Position numbers and translations under genes: made by a program. Under the pieces are notes generated by a model that saw nothing but the letters and a program-made list of their open reading frames with translations, made no database searches and was not told where the DNA came from. DNA of 34,356 bases from Ferruginibacter sp. (lineage in GTDB: Bacteria > Bacteroidota > Bacteroidia > Chitinophagales > Chitinophagaceae), in the NCBI GenBank assembly GCA_017988335.1, contig JAGNRZ010000011.1:1-34356 (forward strand), in the 5' to 3' direction. Shown piece by piece: positions 7,857 through 15,697 of this stretch (within the stretch, counting starts at the first letter, position 1; every line of letters begins with the position of its first letter).

Positions 7857-7914
7857 TAGGGCGTCTATAGCCTCTTTTGCCCTCCTCAGCTATAAAAAAT
7901 ACACCTAAAACACC

Positions 7915-7922
7915 TATATTTG
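7915..7922 (+). promoter_or_regulatory. Putative -7 promoter box (TATATTTG)
   Basis: TATATTTG matches TAnnTTTG. It is 22 bases upstream of ATG 7945 but only 7 before the alternative ATG at 7930, which supports 7945 as the start. No -33 TTG is visible at the usual spacing. Confidence 0.4.
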
Positions 7923-7944
7923 TGCTACGATGCATCAATTAGAA

Positions 7945-8685
7945 ATGGAGTACAACACTACTAGAAATCATTTAACCATGAAGGAATATGGCAGACATAT
8001 TCAAAAAATGGTAGAATATCTTTTGACTATAGAGGATACTGAAAAACGTCAAAAAAACGCTAATACAGTTATAGAATTAATGGGCTTTTTAAATCCGCAT
8101 TTAAAAAATGTAGATGATTTTAGACACAAACTTTGGGATCATCTTTTTTTAATAAGTGAGTTTAAGTTAGATGTAGAAAGCCCTTACCCTATTCCTACTA
8201 AGGAAACCCTTAAGGCAAAGCCAGAGCGTTTACCTTATCCAAAAAGATATCCAAAACATAATCATCTAGGCAAAAATATAGAGCATGTAATTGACAAGGC
8301 TTTAAAGGAAGAAGATGCAGAGAAAAAACAAGGCTTTGCAAATTCAATTGCCTATTACATGAAGCTTACCTACAGCAACTGGCATAAGGAGTTGGTGCAT
8401 GATGATACAATACAAGCAGAATTATCTTCTATTACCAATGGTGAACTTGAGTTTAACAACAGACCATTTGTAAAACACCGTACTGATAACCGAGGCGATA
8501 GAGATGATTATGGTAGTGGAAGAGGTAACAACTACCGTAAAAATTTTGGCGGAAGAAGCAATACAAACGGTAGTAGAGATAATAGAGGTGGCGGAAGAGA
8601 TAACAACAATAATAGAGGCGGAAGCAACGGTGGCGGAAGAGATAACAGAAATAACAATAATAGAAATTTTAAAAAGAGATATTAG
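7945..8685 (+). CDS. DUF4290 family protein with RGG/Asn-rich tail
   Basis: From ATG 7945 the product has 246 residues and begins MEYNTTRNHLTMKEYGRHIQ, the typical DUF4290 opening; an in-frame ATG at 7930 would add five residues. The DUF4290 domain occupies about residues 1-175. The last 65 or so residues are low complexity, rich in Gly, Arg and Asn, with repeated RGG-like units and a basic FKKRY end. Such tails often bind RNA or drive condensation, but that is inference. DUF4290 is a Bacteroidota family of unknown function, commonly next to murA, as here. A terminator lies between the two genes. Confidence 0.88.
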   Translation: MEYNTTRNHLTMKEYGRHIQKMVEYLLTIEDTEKRQKNANTVIELMGFLNPHLKNVDDFRHKLWDHLFLISEFKLDVESPYPIPTKETLKAKPERLPYPKRYPKHNHLGKNIEHVIDKALKEEDAEKKQGFANSIAYYMKLTYSNWHKELVHDDTIQAELSSITNGELEFNNRPFVKHRTDNRGDRDDYGSGRGNNYRKNFGGRSNTNGSRDNRGGGRDNNNNRGGSNGGGRDNRNNNNRNFKKRY

Positions 8686-8705
8686 AATTCATAACACAAA
8701 TTTTA

Positions 8706-8804
8706 ACTAATTACACGAATTTTTAATGGAAAAGCCTGATATGTAAGTGTCAGGTTTTTTAATATGTATTAATTTTATAACTATAAAAATTCGTGTAATT
8801 AGTG
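8706..8804. repeat. Long inverted repeat around a terminator
   Basis: ACTAATTACACGAATTTTTA (about 8706-8725) is matched in inverse orientation by AAAAATTCGTGTAATTAGT (about 8786-8804). The arms enclose the hairpin terminator at 8730-8760. The words ATTCGTG and GTGTAATT resemble dispersed intergenic repeats also hinted at near 24850. Confidence 0.6.
8730..8760 (+). terminator. Intrinsic terminator after the DUF4290 gene
   Basis: AAAAGCCTGA (8730-8739) pairs with TCAGGTTTTT (8750-8759), including one G.U pair, around a 10-base loop, with a T-run to 8760. This separates DUF4290 from murA at the transcript level. The A-run on the left arm means it could also work on the other strand. Confidence 0.7.
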
Positions 8805-8835
8805 TAATTCATCTTAATTAGTGTAATAAAAAAAT

Positions 8836-10140
8836 ATGCAATCATTTGAAGTACGAGGCGGCAAAAAATTAAGTGGAGAAATTACGCCACAAGGTGCAAA
8901 AAACGAAGCTCTGCAAATTATTTCGGCAGTATTATTAACTGCTGATGAGGTAACTGTTAAAAACATACCCAATATTATTGATGTAAATCTGCTAATAGAA
9001 TTACTTGGAGAAATGGGTGTAAAAACAAATAGAGTAAGTAACGATACTTGCATATTTAAAGCCGATGATGTTAATGTAGATTATTTAACTAGTGCCGATT
9101 ACCACAAAAAAAGTGGAAAGCTACGTGGCTCTGTAATGCTTGCTGGCCCTATGTTAGCAAGGTTTAAAAAAGCATATATACCTAAGCCTGGTGGCGATAA
9201 AATTGGCAGACGCAGGCTAGATACTCATATTATTGGTTTTGAAAAACTGGGAGCAAATTTTACTTATAATGATGATGGTTTTTTTGAATTTACTACTAAT
9301 GAATTAAAAGGCACTTTTTTACAATTAGATGAACCTAGTGTAACAGGCACGGCTAACATTTTAATGGCAGCTGTACTTGCCAATGGTAGCACCACCATTT
9401 ACAATGCCGCTTGTGAGCCTTACTTACAACAACTTTGCAAAATGCTAAATAGCATGGGTGCAAAAATTACTGGCATTGGTAGCAATATGCTTATTATTGA
9501 AGGAGTAGAAAAATTAGGCGGATGTACTCACAGTATGCTACCCGACATGATTGAAGTAGGCAGTTTTATTGGCCTAGCCGCCATGACACAAAGTGAGATT
9601 ACCATTAAAAATGCAGGTGTACAACACCTTGGCGTAATACCCGAAAAATTTGAACAATTGGGAATTAAAATGAGTATTGTGGGTGATGATATTTATATTC
9701 CATCGCAAGAGCATTATCATATTCAAAAATATATGGATGGTGGTGTGCTAACTATTTACGACCATCCTTGGCCTGGGCTTACACCCGATTTGTTAAGCAT
9801 AATTTTAGTAACCGCAATACAAGCACATGGTAGTGTACTTATACATCAAAAAATGTTTGAAAGCCGTTTGTTTTTTGTAGATAAATTAATTGATATGGGA
9901 GCACAAATTATTTTGTGTGATCCACATAGGGCTGTAGTAATAGGGCTTGAGAGGGAACAGCAATTACGAGGCATTACTATGAGCAGCCCCGATATTAGAG
10001 CCGGTGTAGCCTTGTTAATAGCAGCTTTAAGTGCACAAGGCAAAAGTATTATTCAAAATATTGAACAAATTGATAGAGGTTATCAAAATATTGATGAACG
10101 TTTACGAAATTTGGGTGCTGATATTAAAAGGATAAGCTAG
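8836..10140 (+). CDS. murA: UDP-N-acetylglucosamine 1-carboxyvinyltransferase, Asp-type active site
   Basis: The 434-residue product is full length for MurA, the first committed enzyme of peptidoglycan synthesis, which transfers enolpyruvyl from PEP to UDP-GlcNAc. The substrate-binding Lys22-Asn23 pair is present in GAKNEAL. The catalytic loop reads KPGGDKIGRRRLDTHI: the Cys that fosfomycin alkylates (Cys115 in E. coli) is replaced by Asp121, codon GAT at 9196-9198. Asp at this position is known from other bacteria and gives an active but fosfomycin-insensitive enzyme. The conserved Asp near the C-terminal domain is in GLTPDLLS. It heads a tightly packed run of genes down to gldC. Confidence 0.97.
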   Translation: MQSFEVRGGKKLSGEITPQGAKNEALQIISAVLLTADEVTVKNIPNIIDVNLLIELLGEMGVKTNRVSNDTCIFKADDVNVDYLTSADYHKKSGKLRGSVMLAGPMLARFKKAYIPKPGGDKIGRRRLDTHIIGFEKLGANFTYNDDGFFEFTTNELKGTFLQLDEPSVTGTANILMAAVLANGSTTIYNAACEPYLQQLCKMLNSMGAKITGIGSNMLIIEGVEKLGGCTHSMLPDMIEVGSFIGLAAMTQSEITIKNAGVQHLGVIPEKFEQLGIKMSIVGDDIYIPSQEHYHIQKYMDGGVLTIYDHPWPGLTPDLLSIILVTAIQAHGSVLIHQKMFESRLFFVDKLIDMGAQIILCDPHRAVVIGLEREQQLRGITMSSPDIRAGVALLIAALSAQGKSIIQNIEQIDRGYQNIDERLRNLGADIKRIS

Positions 10141-10141
10141 C

Positions 10142-10729
10142 ATGATTAGGGCATTAAACATATTATTCATCTTTTTTTTAACTTTTCATAGTTACTGTCA
10201 GAAGCCAGTATCAGGTTATATGATTTCTGCATACGGTGATACAGCGAATGGCTTTTTGGCTAAACAAAATTATGGAGCATCTAATTTTGAATTTGTTTTT
10301 TATGATTCTAGCGGAAATATTGTAAACGTTAAAAGTAATACATGGAAAGGCCTAGGTGTTTACACCAAAAAAGGTGTTCATCACTTCTTAAAAGTTAAAC
10401 AAGAAGGACTATTTGGCAAAACTATTTTTTTTATTGAGAGAGTTTTGGACGGAAAAATTTCAGTATTTAAAAATCAAAAAGAGGTTGAGTTTGATTCTTA
10501 TTTCTTTAATAACAATATTATGTACCTACCTAAAAAAGATTATGAATATTACTTAAAAAAAGAAGATGGAGAGTATATATTACTTAATCTGGGTTTATTG
10601 GGTAATACAAAAAGTATATTAAAAAAACTTTTTAAGGATTGTGAAAAGGTTAAGAAAAAAGTAAAAGGCTTAATAAATGAAGAACATGCATTTAATCTTA
10701 TTTTAGAATATAATAATACTTGCAACTAA
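10142..10729 (+). CDS. Exported hypothetical protein
   Basis: This 195-residue protein has a signal peptide (residues 1-20, MIRALNILFIFFLTFHSYCQ). The mature part alternates short beta-like stretches with Lys-rich segments, with no recognised motif. Its ATG follows the murA stop by one base, and the next gene begins one base after its own stop, so it belongs to the murA-gmk transcript. It is probably periplasmic or outer-membrane associated. I do not recognise the family. Confidence 0.7.
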   Translation: MIRALNILFIFFLTFHSYCQKPVSGYMISAYGDTANGFLAKQNYGASNFEFVFYDSSGNIVNVKSNTWKGLGVYTKKGVHHFLKVKQEGLFGKTIFFIERVLDGKISVFKNQKEVEFDSYFFNNNIMYLPKKDYEYYLKKEDGEYILLNLGLLGNTKSILKKLFKDCEKVKKKVKGLINEEHAFNLILEYNNTCN

Positions 10730-10730
10730 C

Positions 10731-11150
10731 ATGAAATACTCTTTATACTTTATCATACTAATTACTTTTATTGCTTCTTGCCAAAGCAAAACCGAAAAGC
10801 TATTAGTAAAAAAATGGGATTGTGTTAAAGTAGAAAATTTAGATCCTGTAGATACTAGGTTTCAAACTCCAGAAGATTCAGTAAAAGTAGCTGCTGTAGA
10901 TGCTGCTATGAAAAGCCTTAGCTGGACGTTTAATAAAGATGGCAGCTATAACACTACTGCCGCTGGTAGAACAATAGTGCAAGGCATTTATTTTATTAAT
11001 GAAAAAGAAAAAACACTAAAACTTATTACTAGTGTAAATAGCAATACAAATTATTATACTATAAACACCATAACCGAAAACGAAATGATACTTACAAGTG
11101 AAGTAAATAGAAAAAATATTGTATTGCGTTTTTTACCTTCATTTCAATAA
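10731..11150 (+). CDS. Lipocalin-like lipoprotein
   Basis: This 139-residue protein has a lipoprotein signal (IILITFIASC; lipid-modified Cys about residue 17). The mature part starts KLLVKKWDCVKVEN and continues with beta-strand patterns such as SWTFNKDGSYNTTAAG and EMILTSEVN, the layout of small lipocalin-like domains common in Bacteroidota. It is packed between an exported hypothetical and gmk with gaps of 1-2 bases. No ligand can be predicted. The lipocalin-like assignment is by pattern only. Confidence 0.65.
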   Translation: MKYSLYFIILITFIASCQSKTEKLLVKKWDCVKVENLDPVDTRFQTPEDSVKVAAVDAAMKSLSWTFNKDGSYNTTAAGRTIVQGIYFINEKEKTLKLITSVNSNTNYYTINTITENEMILTSEVNRKNIVLRFLPSFQ

Positions 11151-11152
11151 AT

Positions 11153-11734
11153 ATGTCAGTTAATACTCAACATAAAATTTTAATCATCACTGCTCCTTCA
11201 GGTGCTGGTAAAACATCTATTACTAAGCATTTAATGCAGCAATTTCCGCAATTAGCGTTTTCGGTAAGTGCTGCTACTCGTAAGCCTAGGGCAAATGAAA
11301 AAGATGGAATAGATTATCATTTTATTACTGAAGAAGCTTTTAAAAATCATATACAACTAAATGATTTTGTAGAGTGGGAAATGGTGTATGAAGGCAAATA
11401 CTATGGCACATTAAAAAATGAATTACAACGCATTTGGAACAACAATCAAATACCAGTGTTGGATATTGATGTAAAAGGTGCTATTCATGTGCAACAGCAA
11501 TACCCTAATTCATCTTTATCCTTATTTATTAAACCCCCTTCGGTTGAAGAATTAAAAAACAGATTATTGGCTAGAGGCACAGAAACTGAAGCCTCCTTAC
11601 AAGCCAGAATAAATAAAGCTAATTACGAACTTTCTTTTGCATCGCATTTTAATAAAATAGTTACCAACGACAACTTGGCTATTGCTTGTAATGAAGCTAG
11701 TGATATTATTAGCGACTTTATCAATGCCAGTTAA
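11153..11734 (+). CDS. gmk: Guanylate kinase
   Basis: The 193-residue product has normal Gmk length. The P-loop is APSGAGKTS (residues 14-22). The GMP-binding region includes SAATRKPRANEKDGIDYHF, and the segment VEWEMVYEGKYYGT follows; the lid region has LLARGTETEASLQARI. The enzyme phosphorylates GMP or dGMP with ATP in nucleotide supply. It starts 2 bases after the upstream lipoprotein gene. Identification is secure. Confidence 0.97.
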   Translation: MSVNTQHKILIITAPSGAGKTSITKHLMQQFPQLAFSVSAATRKPRANEKDGIDYHFITEEAFKNHIQLNDFVEWEMVYEGKYYGTLKNELQRIWNNNQIPVLDIDVKGAIHVQQQYPNSSLSLFIKPPSVEELKNRLLARGTETEASLQARINKANYELSFASHFNKIVTNDNLAIACNEASDIISDFINAS

Positions 11735-11758
11735 TTATAACTTTTGTACATTTATACT

Positions 11759-13027
11759 ATGGAATATGTGCTTACCCTTTTAGCAATTGCATTATCGCTA
11801 CTACTTATCGGTTTTTTTTCCGGTATAGAAATAGCTTTTGTGTCTGCCAATAAATTATCGCTTGAGCTTAGAAAAAAACAAGGCACTTACTCTGGCAAAA
11901 CCTGGGCAGCTTTTAATGAAAAGCCTACCAAGTTTATAGGCACTACTCTTATTGGTTTTAATATTGTATTAGTAATTTATGGTTTACTGAGTAGTGATTT
12001 ATTGCAAAAAGTATTTTGGAAAAATTTCAATATTACTAATCCCTATATTAGGTTAGCGGTTGAAACTGTACTAACTACTTTTTTACTTTTATTTGTTGAG
12101 TTTATATTTAAAGCATTTTTTAGAGCCAAATCTTCTTCCATACTTAGCAGCGGTTTTTTAGCGTCTGTTATGCAGTTTTTTTATTCGCTATTTGCTAGTA
12201 TAGCCACATTTTTTGTTGACATATCAGAATGGATTTTAAAGCATCTTTTCGATCAAAAATTAACGGAGAAAAAAGAAGTGTTCAGTAAAATTGATTTGGA
12301 GTATTTTATGCACCAAAATAAAAGCCAAGAAGAAGAAGATACTGTGGAACTCAACAAAGAATTGTTTGAAAATGCCTTATCGCTTAGTGAAGTAAAATTA
12401 AGAGAGTGCCTTATACCACGTAAAGAAATAGAAGCCATAAAAAATACAATGCCTATTGAAGATGTTAAAAATAAATTTATTCAAACAAAACTTAGCAAGC
12501 TAGTAGTGTTTGATGAAAATATAGATTCAATAACAGGCTATGTACATCAATTAGATTTATTTAAAAAACCTAGTACCCTACAAGAAATATTATTGCCCAT
12601 ACCCACTGTGCCAGAGAGTATGAGTGCTACCGACCTAATGAATAAATTTACCAAAGAACGTAAAAGCATAGCTTGGGTTATAGATGAATTTGGTGGCACA
12701 GCTGGCATTGTAACTATGGAAGATTTATTGGAAGAAATTTTTGGAGATATAAAAGATGAGTATGATACCGAAGAATTTGTAGATAAACAGTTAGCCGTAA
12801 ATGAGTTTATTTTTAGTGGCAGATTAGAGTTAGATTTTATTTCAGAAAAATATAAACTCCACTTTGCAGATAGTGAAGAAACAGAAACATTATCTGGCTA
12901 TATCATTCAGCAAAATGAGCAAATACCTAAACAAAAAGATAGGGTAATTATTGGCAATTATCAATTTGATATTTTAAATGTAAGCGATACTCGTATTGAA
13001 ACAGTTAAAGTAAAACTGTTGAAATAG
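11759..13027 (+). CDS. CNNM/CorC-type membrane protein with CBS pair (GldE-like)
   Basis: The product has 422 residues from ATG 11759; an in-frame TTG at 11744 would add five. An N-terminal CNNM (DUF21) domain with about four hydrophobic segments spans residues 1-160, opening with FFSGIEIAFVSANKL. A CBS pair follows at about 200-320 (LRECLIPRKEIEAI and SIAWVIDEFGGTAGIVTMEDLLEEIFGDI), then a CorC_HlyC transporter-associated domain to the end. The family includes Mg/Co export proteins and the Bacteroidota gliding protein GldE. The nearby gldC makes a GldE-like role possible, but the more usual gldD neighbour is absent. Confidence 0.85.
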   Translation: MEYVLTLLAIALSLLLIGFFSGIEIAFVSANKLSLELRKKQGTYSGKTWAAFNEKPTKFIGTTLIGFNIVLVIYGLLSSDLLQKVFWKNFNITNPYIRLAVETVLTTFLLLFVEFIFKAFFRAKSSSILSSGFLASVMQFFYSLFASIATFFVDISEWILKHLFDQKLTEKKEVFSKIDLEYFMHQNKSQEEEDTVELNKELFENALSLSEVKLRECLIPRKEIEAIKNTMPIEDVKNKFIQTKLSKLVVFDENIDSITGYVHQLDLFKKPSTLQEILLPIPTVPESMSATDLMNKFTKERKSIAWVIDEFGGTAGIVTMEDLLEEIFGDIKDEYDTEEFVDKQLAVNEFIFSGRLELDFISEKYKLHFADSEETETLSGYIIQQNEQIPKQKDRVIIGNYQFDILNVSDTRIETVKVKLLK

Positions 13028-13033
13028 TATTTT

Positions 13034-14104
13034 ATGATTATTGTCATCAACACTCAAAGCCACTCATCTTCTTACACCGCTTTTATAATACATAGTTTTG
13101 TTGAATTAGCTACAAAGCAAAAGCCGCATCAATTTATTTTTTGGTTGACCCAAGCCACTACAATTGAATTACCAACGAATTGCAGCATTGTAATGGTAAA
13201 GCCAATTCCGCTAAATAAACTTAGCCAAAAATATTGGTACAATTACCGCATACCTACTTTATTAAAAAAATGTAGGGCTACTCACTATTTTAATTTAGCT
13301 GGTATTATTAGCAACAGCACTACTGTTCATCAATATCTATTTTTATCACTTCCAGCCAATGAGGATGCTACTATTTTGCCATTACAACTACAACACTATT
13401 ATGGCAAAACAGCACATGAACAATTGAATAAAGCTAAACAGTTGATTACTTTTTCTACCCAAGAAAAAAATAAAATAGAAGCTTACTCTCCTTCTTTAGC
13501 CAATAAAACAAGTATTTTACCTTTAGCTGCTAACACTACTTTTAATACTCTATTTTGGGAAAAGCAAGAAGAAATAAAAGTAAAATATACTAACGGTAAT
13601 TCTTATTTTTTAGCCCATTATCCAACCATTACAAAAGAAGAATTTACAACACTGCTAAAAGCATTTACCCAATTTAAGCAATGGCAAAAAAGTAGTATGC
13701 ACTTAATTATTTATTCAACTGCTATACCCCTTCAAATTCAAGATTTACTCAATAGTTATAAATACAAAGGAGATGTACAATTGATGACTCTCTTACCTCA
13801 AAAAAATTATGCCGATATTTTAGCAAGTGCTTATGCATTTATTTTTGCTGATACAGAACATTATTTACCACTGCCAGTAGTAGAAGCTATGCAGTGCCAA
13901 GTATCTGTAATTATGCCTACAGCTTTAAAATCTGTATTTTCGGAGGCAGGTGCATTTGCCAGTTTTACAGATATAAAAAGCATTGCACAGCAACTTATTT
14001 TATTGTATAAAGATGAAGAGTATAGAAATACGTTGATTCAAAAAGGATTTCATTTTACAACATCACCTCAAAGCAATAATACACTTTGGGAAATTTTAAA
14101 CTAG
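13034..14104 (+). CDS. Glycosyltransferase, GT4-like
   Basis: This 356-residue protein has a two-domain GT-B layout. The clearest family signature is in the C-terminal half: YADILASAYAFIFADTEHY followed by LPLPVVEAMQCQVSVIMP, matching the donor-binding E-x7-E region of GT4 enzymes. The N-terminal half is poorly conserved. It lies 6 bases after the CNNM/CBS gene and is probably in the same transcript. Acceptor and sugar donor cannot be predicted. Confidence 0.78.
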   Translation: MIIVINTQSHSSSYTAFIIHSFVELATKQKPHQFIFWLTQATTIELPTNCSIVMVKPIPLNKLSQKYWYNYRIPTLLKKCRATHYFNLAGIISNSTTVHQYLFLSLPANEDATILPLQLQHYYGKTAHEQLNKAKQLITFSTQEKNKIEAYSPSLANKTSILPLAANTTFNTLFWEKQEEIKVKYTNGNSYFLAHYPTITKEEFTTLLKAFTQFKQWQKSSMHLIIYSTAIPLQIQDLLNSYKYKGDVQLMTLLPQKNYADILASAYAFIFADTEHYLPLPVVEAMQCQVSVIMPTALKSVFSEAGAFASFTDIKSIAQQLILLYKDEEYRNTLIQKGFHFTTSPQSNNTLWEILN

Positions 14105-14130
14105 GGTTTTTTCATCATTTGCAAACCCAT

Positions 14131-14138
14131 TAACTTTG
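14131..14138 (+). promoter_or_regulatory. Putative -7 promoter box for gldC (TAACTTTG)
   Basis: TAACTTTG matches TAnnTTTG and is 24 bases upstream of the gldC ATG, giving a plausible short leader. The -33 region is T-rich but lacks a clean TTG at normal spacing. Confidence 0.45.
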
Positions 14139-14162
14139 CTGTTTCTATAAATAAACAAAACA

Positions 14163-14507
14163 ATGCACAAATCTTCCATTAACATAGATATTTTACTAGA
14201 CCCTAACAAAGTACCAGAGCAAATAACTTGGCAAGCTACGGATAGTAGTGCCGAAATGGCTCAAAAAGCTACCGCCATGTGTATTGCCTTTTGGGATAAG
14301 GCAGATAAAACAGCTTTACGTATTGACCTTTGGACAAAAGAAATGATGGTAGATGAAATGGCCGATTTTTATTATCAAATGCTAATGAGTATGGCCGATA
14401 CATTTAAAAGAGCTACTCAACAACAAGAGTTAAGCGATGATATGAAAACATTTGCTAAAAACTTTTTTGAAAAATTTAGGCAGAGCCAGATTAAAGAAAA
14501 CAAGTAA
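14163..14507 (+). CDS. gldC: Gliding motility protein GldC
   Basis: The 114-residue product matches GldC, with the start SSINIDILLDPNKVPEQITW and the middle segment KTALRIDLWTKEMMVDEMAD. GldC is a small cytoplasmic protein specific to Bacteroidota. It was found as one of the Gld set needed for efficient gliding in Flavobacterium, but its exact biochemical role is unclear, and it also occurs in non-gliding species. A TAACTTTG box upstream suggests its own promoter. Confidence 0.88.
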   Translation: MHKSSINIDILLDPNKVPEQITWQATDSSAEMAQKATAMCIAFWDKADKTALRIDLWTKEMMVDEMADFYYQMLMSMADTFKRATQQQELSDDMKTFAKNFFEKFRQSQIKENK

Positions 14508-14549
14508 ATAAAGTATATAAAGTAAATTACATTCTTTTTTTCTGTGTTT

Positions 14550-14576
14550 CCGTGGCAATAATTTTGCCGAAGGCAA
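14550..14576 (+). other. Pair of mutually exclusive small hairpins
   Basis: TTGCC at 14564-14568 can pair either with GGCAA at 14554-14558 or with GGCAA at 14572-14576, so two alternative hairpins are possible 40-60 bases before the yqeY-like start. The preceding TCTGTGTTTCCGTGGC looks like part of a dispersed repeat, so a regulatory role is only a possibility. Confidence 0.3.
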
Positions 14577-14614
14577 CAAATCATAAAATCGAACATCAAA
14601 AAATCAAACATACT

Positions 14615-15064
14615 ATGAGTTTAGAGCAAAAAATAATGGCAGAAATGAAAGATGCCATGAAAAGTAAAAACGAAGCCGTATTACGAGGCTTACGTGCCAT
14701 AAAAGCAGAAATAATTAAAGCTAAAACCGAACCAGGTGCTGGCGGCGAAATTGATGAAGCCACAGAACAAAAGTTTTTACAAAAAATGATGAAGCAGCGT
14801 AAAGATTCGTTAACCATTTTTGAGCAACAAGGCAGGGCAGATTTAGCAGCTAAAGAAAGAGAAGAAATGGAAGTAATTGAAAGGTTTTTACCTAAGCAAT
14901 TAACTGAGGATGAAATAAAAGAAGCGGTTACAAAAATAATAGCTGAAGTAGGTGCTACTAGTGCTGTAGATATGGGCAAAGTTATGGGTGTAGCTAGCAA
15001 ACAGTTAGCTGGCGTTGCCGACGGAAAAACCATTAGTGCTATTGTAAAACAATTATTAGGCTAA
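14615..15064 (+). CDS. GatB/YqeY domain-containing protein
   Basis: From ATG 14615 the product has 149 residues and begins MSLEQKIMAEMKDAMKSKNE, the standard YqeY opening; the in-frame ATG at 14552 adds a repeat-derived lead and is unlikely. The sequence is helical throughout, with LRGLRAIKAEIIKAKTEPG and, near the end, GKVMGVASKQLAGVADGK. The family shares the C-terminal tRNA-binding-type domain of GatB, but the role of the free-standing protein is not settled. Its stop codon overlaps the cvpA start by one base. Confidence 0.9.
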   Translation: MSLEQKIMAEMKDAMKSKNEAVLRGLRAIKAEIIKAKTEPGAGGEIDEATEQKFLQKMMKQRKDSLTIFEQQGRADLAAKEREEMEVIERFLPKQLTEDEIKEAVTKIIAEVGATSAVDMGKVMGVASKQLAGVADGKTISAIVKQLLG

Positions 15065-15603
15065 TGTTTATAGACATCGTTTTTGCAGTAATATTAATTA
15101 TGGCCTGTATTAAAGGCTTTCAAAAAGGGTTAATTGTAGCCTTGTTTTCAATATTAGCTTTTATTGTGGGCTTAGCCGCTGCTTTAAAGCTATCTACAGC
15201 TGTGGCTGGCTGGCTAAGTAATAGTGTAACGGTTTCAGCAAAGTGGTTGCCTTTTATTTCGTTTGCCCTAGTTTTTTTAGCCGTAGTATTATTGGTAAGG
15301 TGGGGAGCAAAATTGATAGAAAAAACATTTCAAATGGCTTTGCTAGGCTGGGTTAACAAGCTAGGTGGCATAGTTTTTTTTCTGGCACTATATACCATTG
15401 TGTTTAGTATATTTTTGTTTTATGCCGAAAAAATTCAGTTGATACAGCCCGATGTGATTCAGGCATCATCTACCTATTCTTTTATAAAACCATGGGGGCC
15501 AAAAGTAATAGAAGGCTTGGGAACAGTTATTCCATTCTTTAAAGATATGTTTACAGATTTAAGTAATTTTTTTGGCAAACTATCTACCACCATTCCTCAA
15601 TAA
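15064..15603 (+). CDS. CvpA family membrane protein
   Basis: This 179-residue integral membrane protein has four hydrophobic segments. The CvpA pattern is clear at the start: FIDIVFAVILIMACIKGFQKG followed by LIVALFSILAFIVGLAAALK, and later LGWVNKLGGIVFF. CvpA proteins were named for colicin V production and relate to envelope function. Its ATG overlaps the yqeY-like stop (TAATG), indicating translational coupling. Confidence 0.85.
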   Translation: MFIDIVFAVILIMACIKGFQKGLIVALFSILAFIVGLAAALKLSTAVAGWLSNSVTVSAKWLPFISFALVFLAVVLLVRWGAKLIEKTFQMALLGWVNKLGGIVFFLALYTIVFSIFLFYAEKIQLIQPDVIQASSTYSFIKPWGPKVIEGLGTVIPFFKDMFTDLSNFFGKLSTTIPQ

Positions 15604-15697
15604 AATAAGCTTACAAAAAACCGTTATATATAATTAATAACTTTTTTTGCTATAAATCAATTATTTTGCAGCTAATTGCAACTGGCAAAACTAACTA

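Noticed and set aside
8504..8710. 68-codon plus-strand frame inside the DUF4290 tail
   Set aside because: It is an out-of-frame reading of the repetitive RGG/Asn-rich tail.
14596..15033. 145-codon minus-strand open frame opposite the yqeY-like gene
   Set aside because: It is the reverse complement of a well-conserved gene, with a Ser/Ala/Ile-rich shadow translation and no family resemblance.
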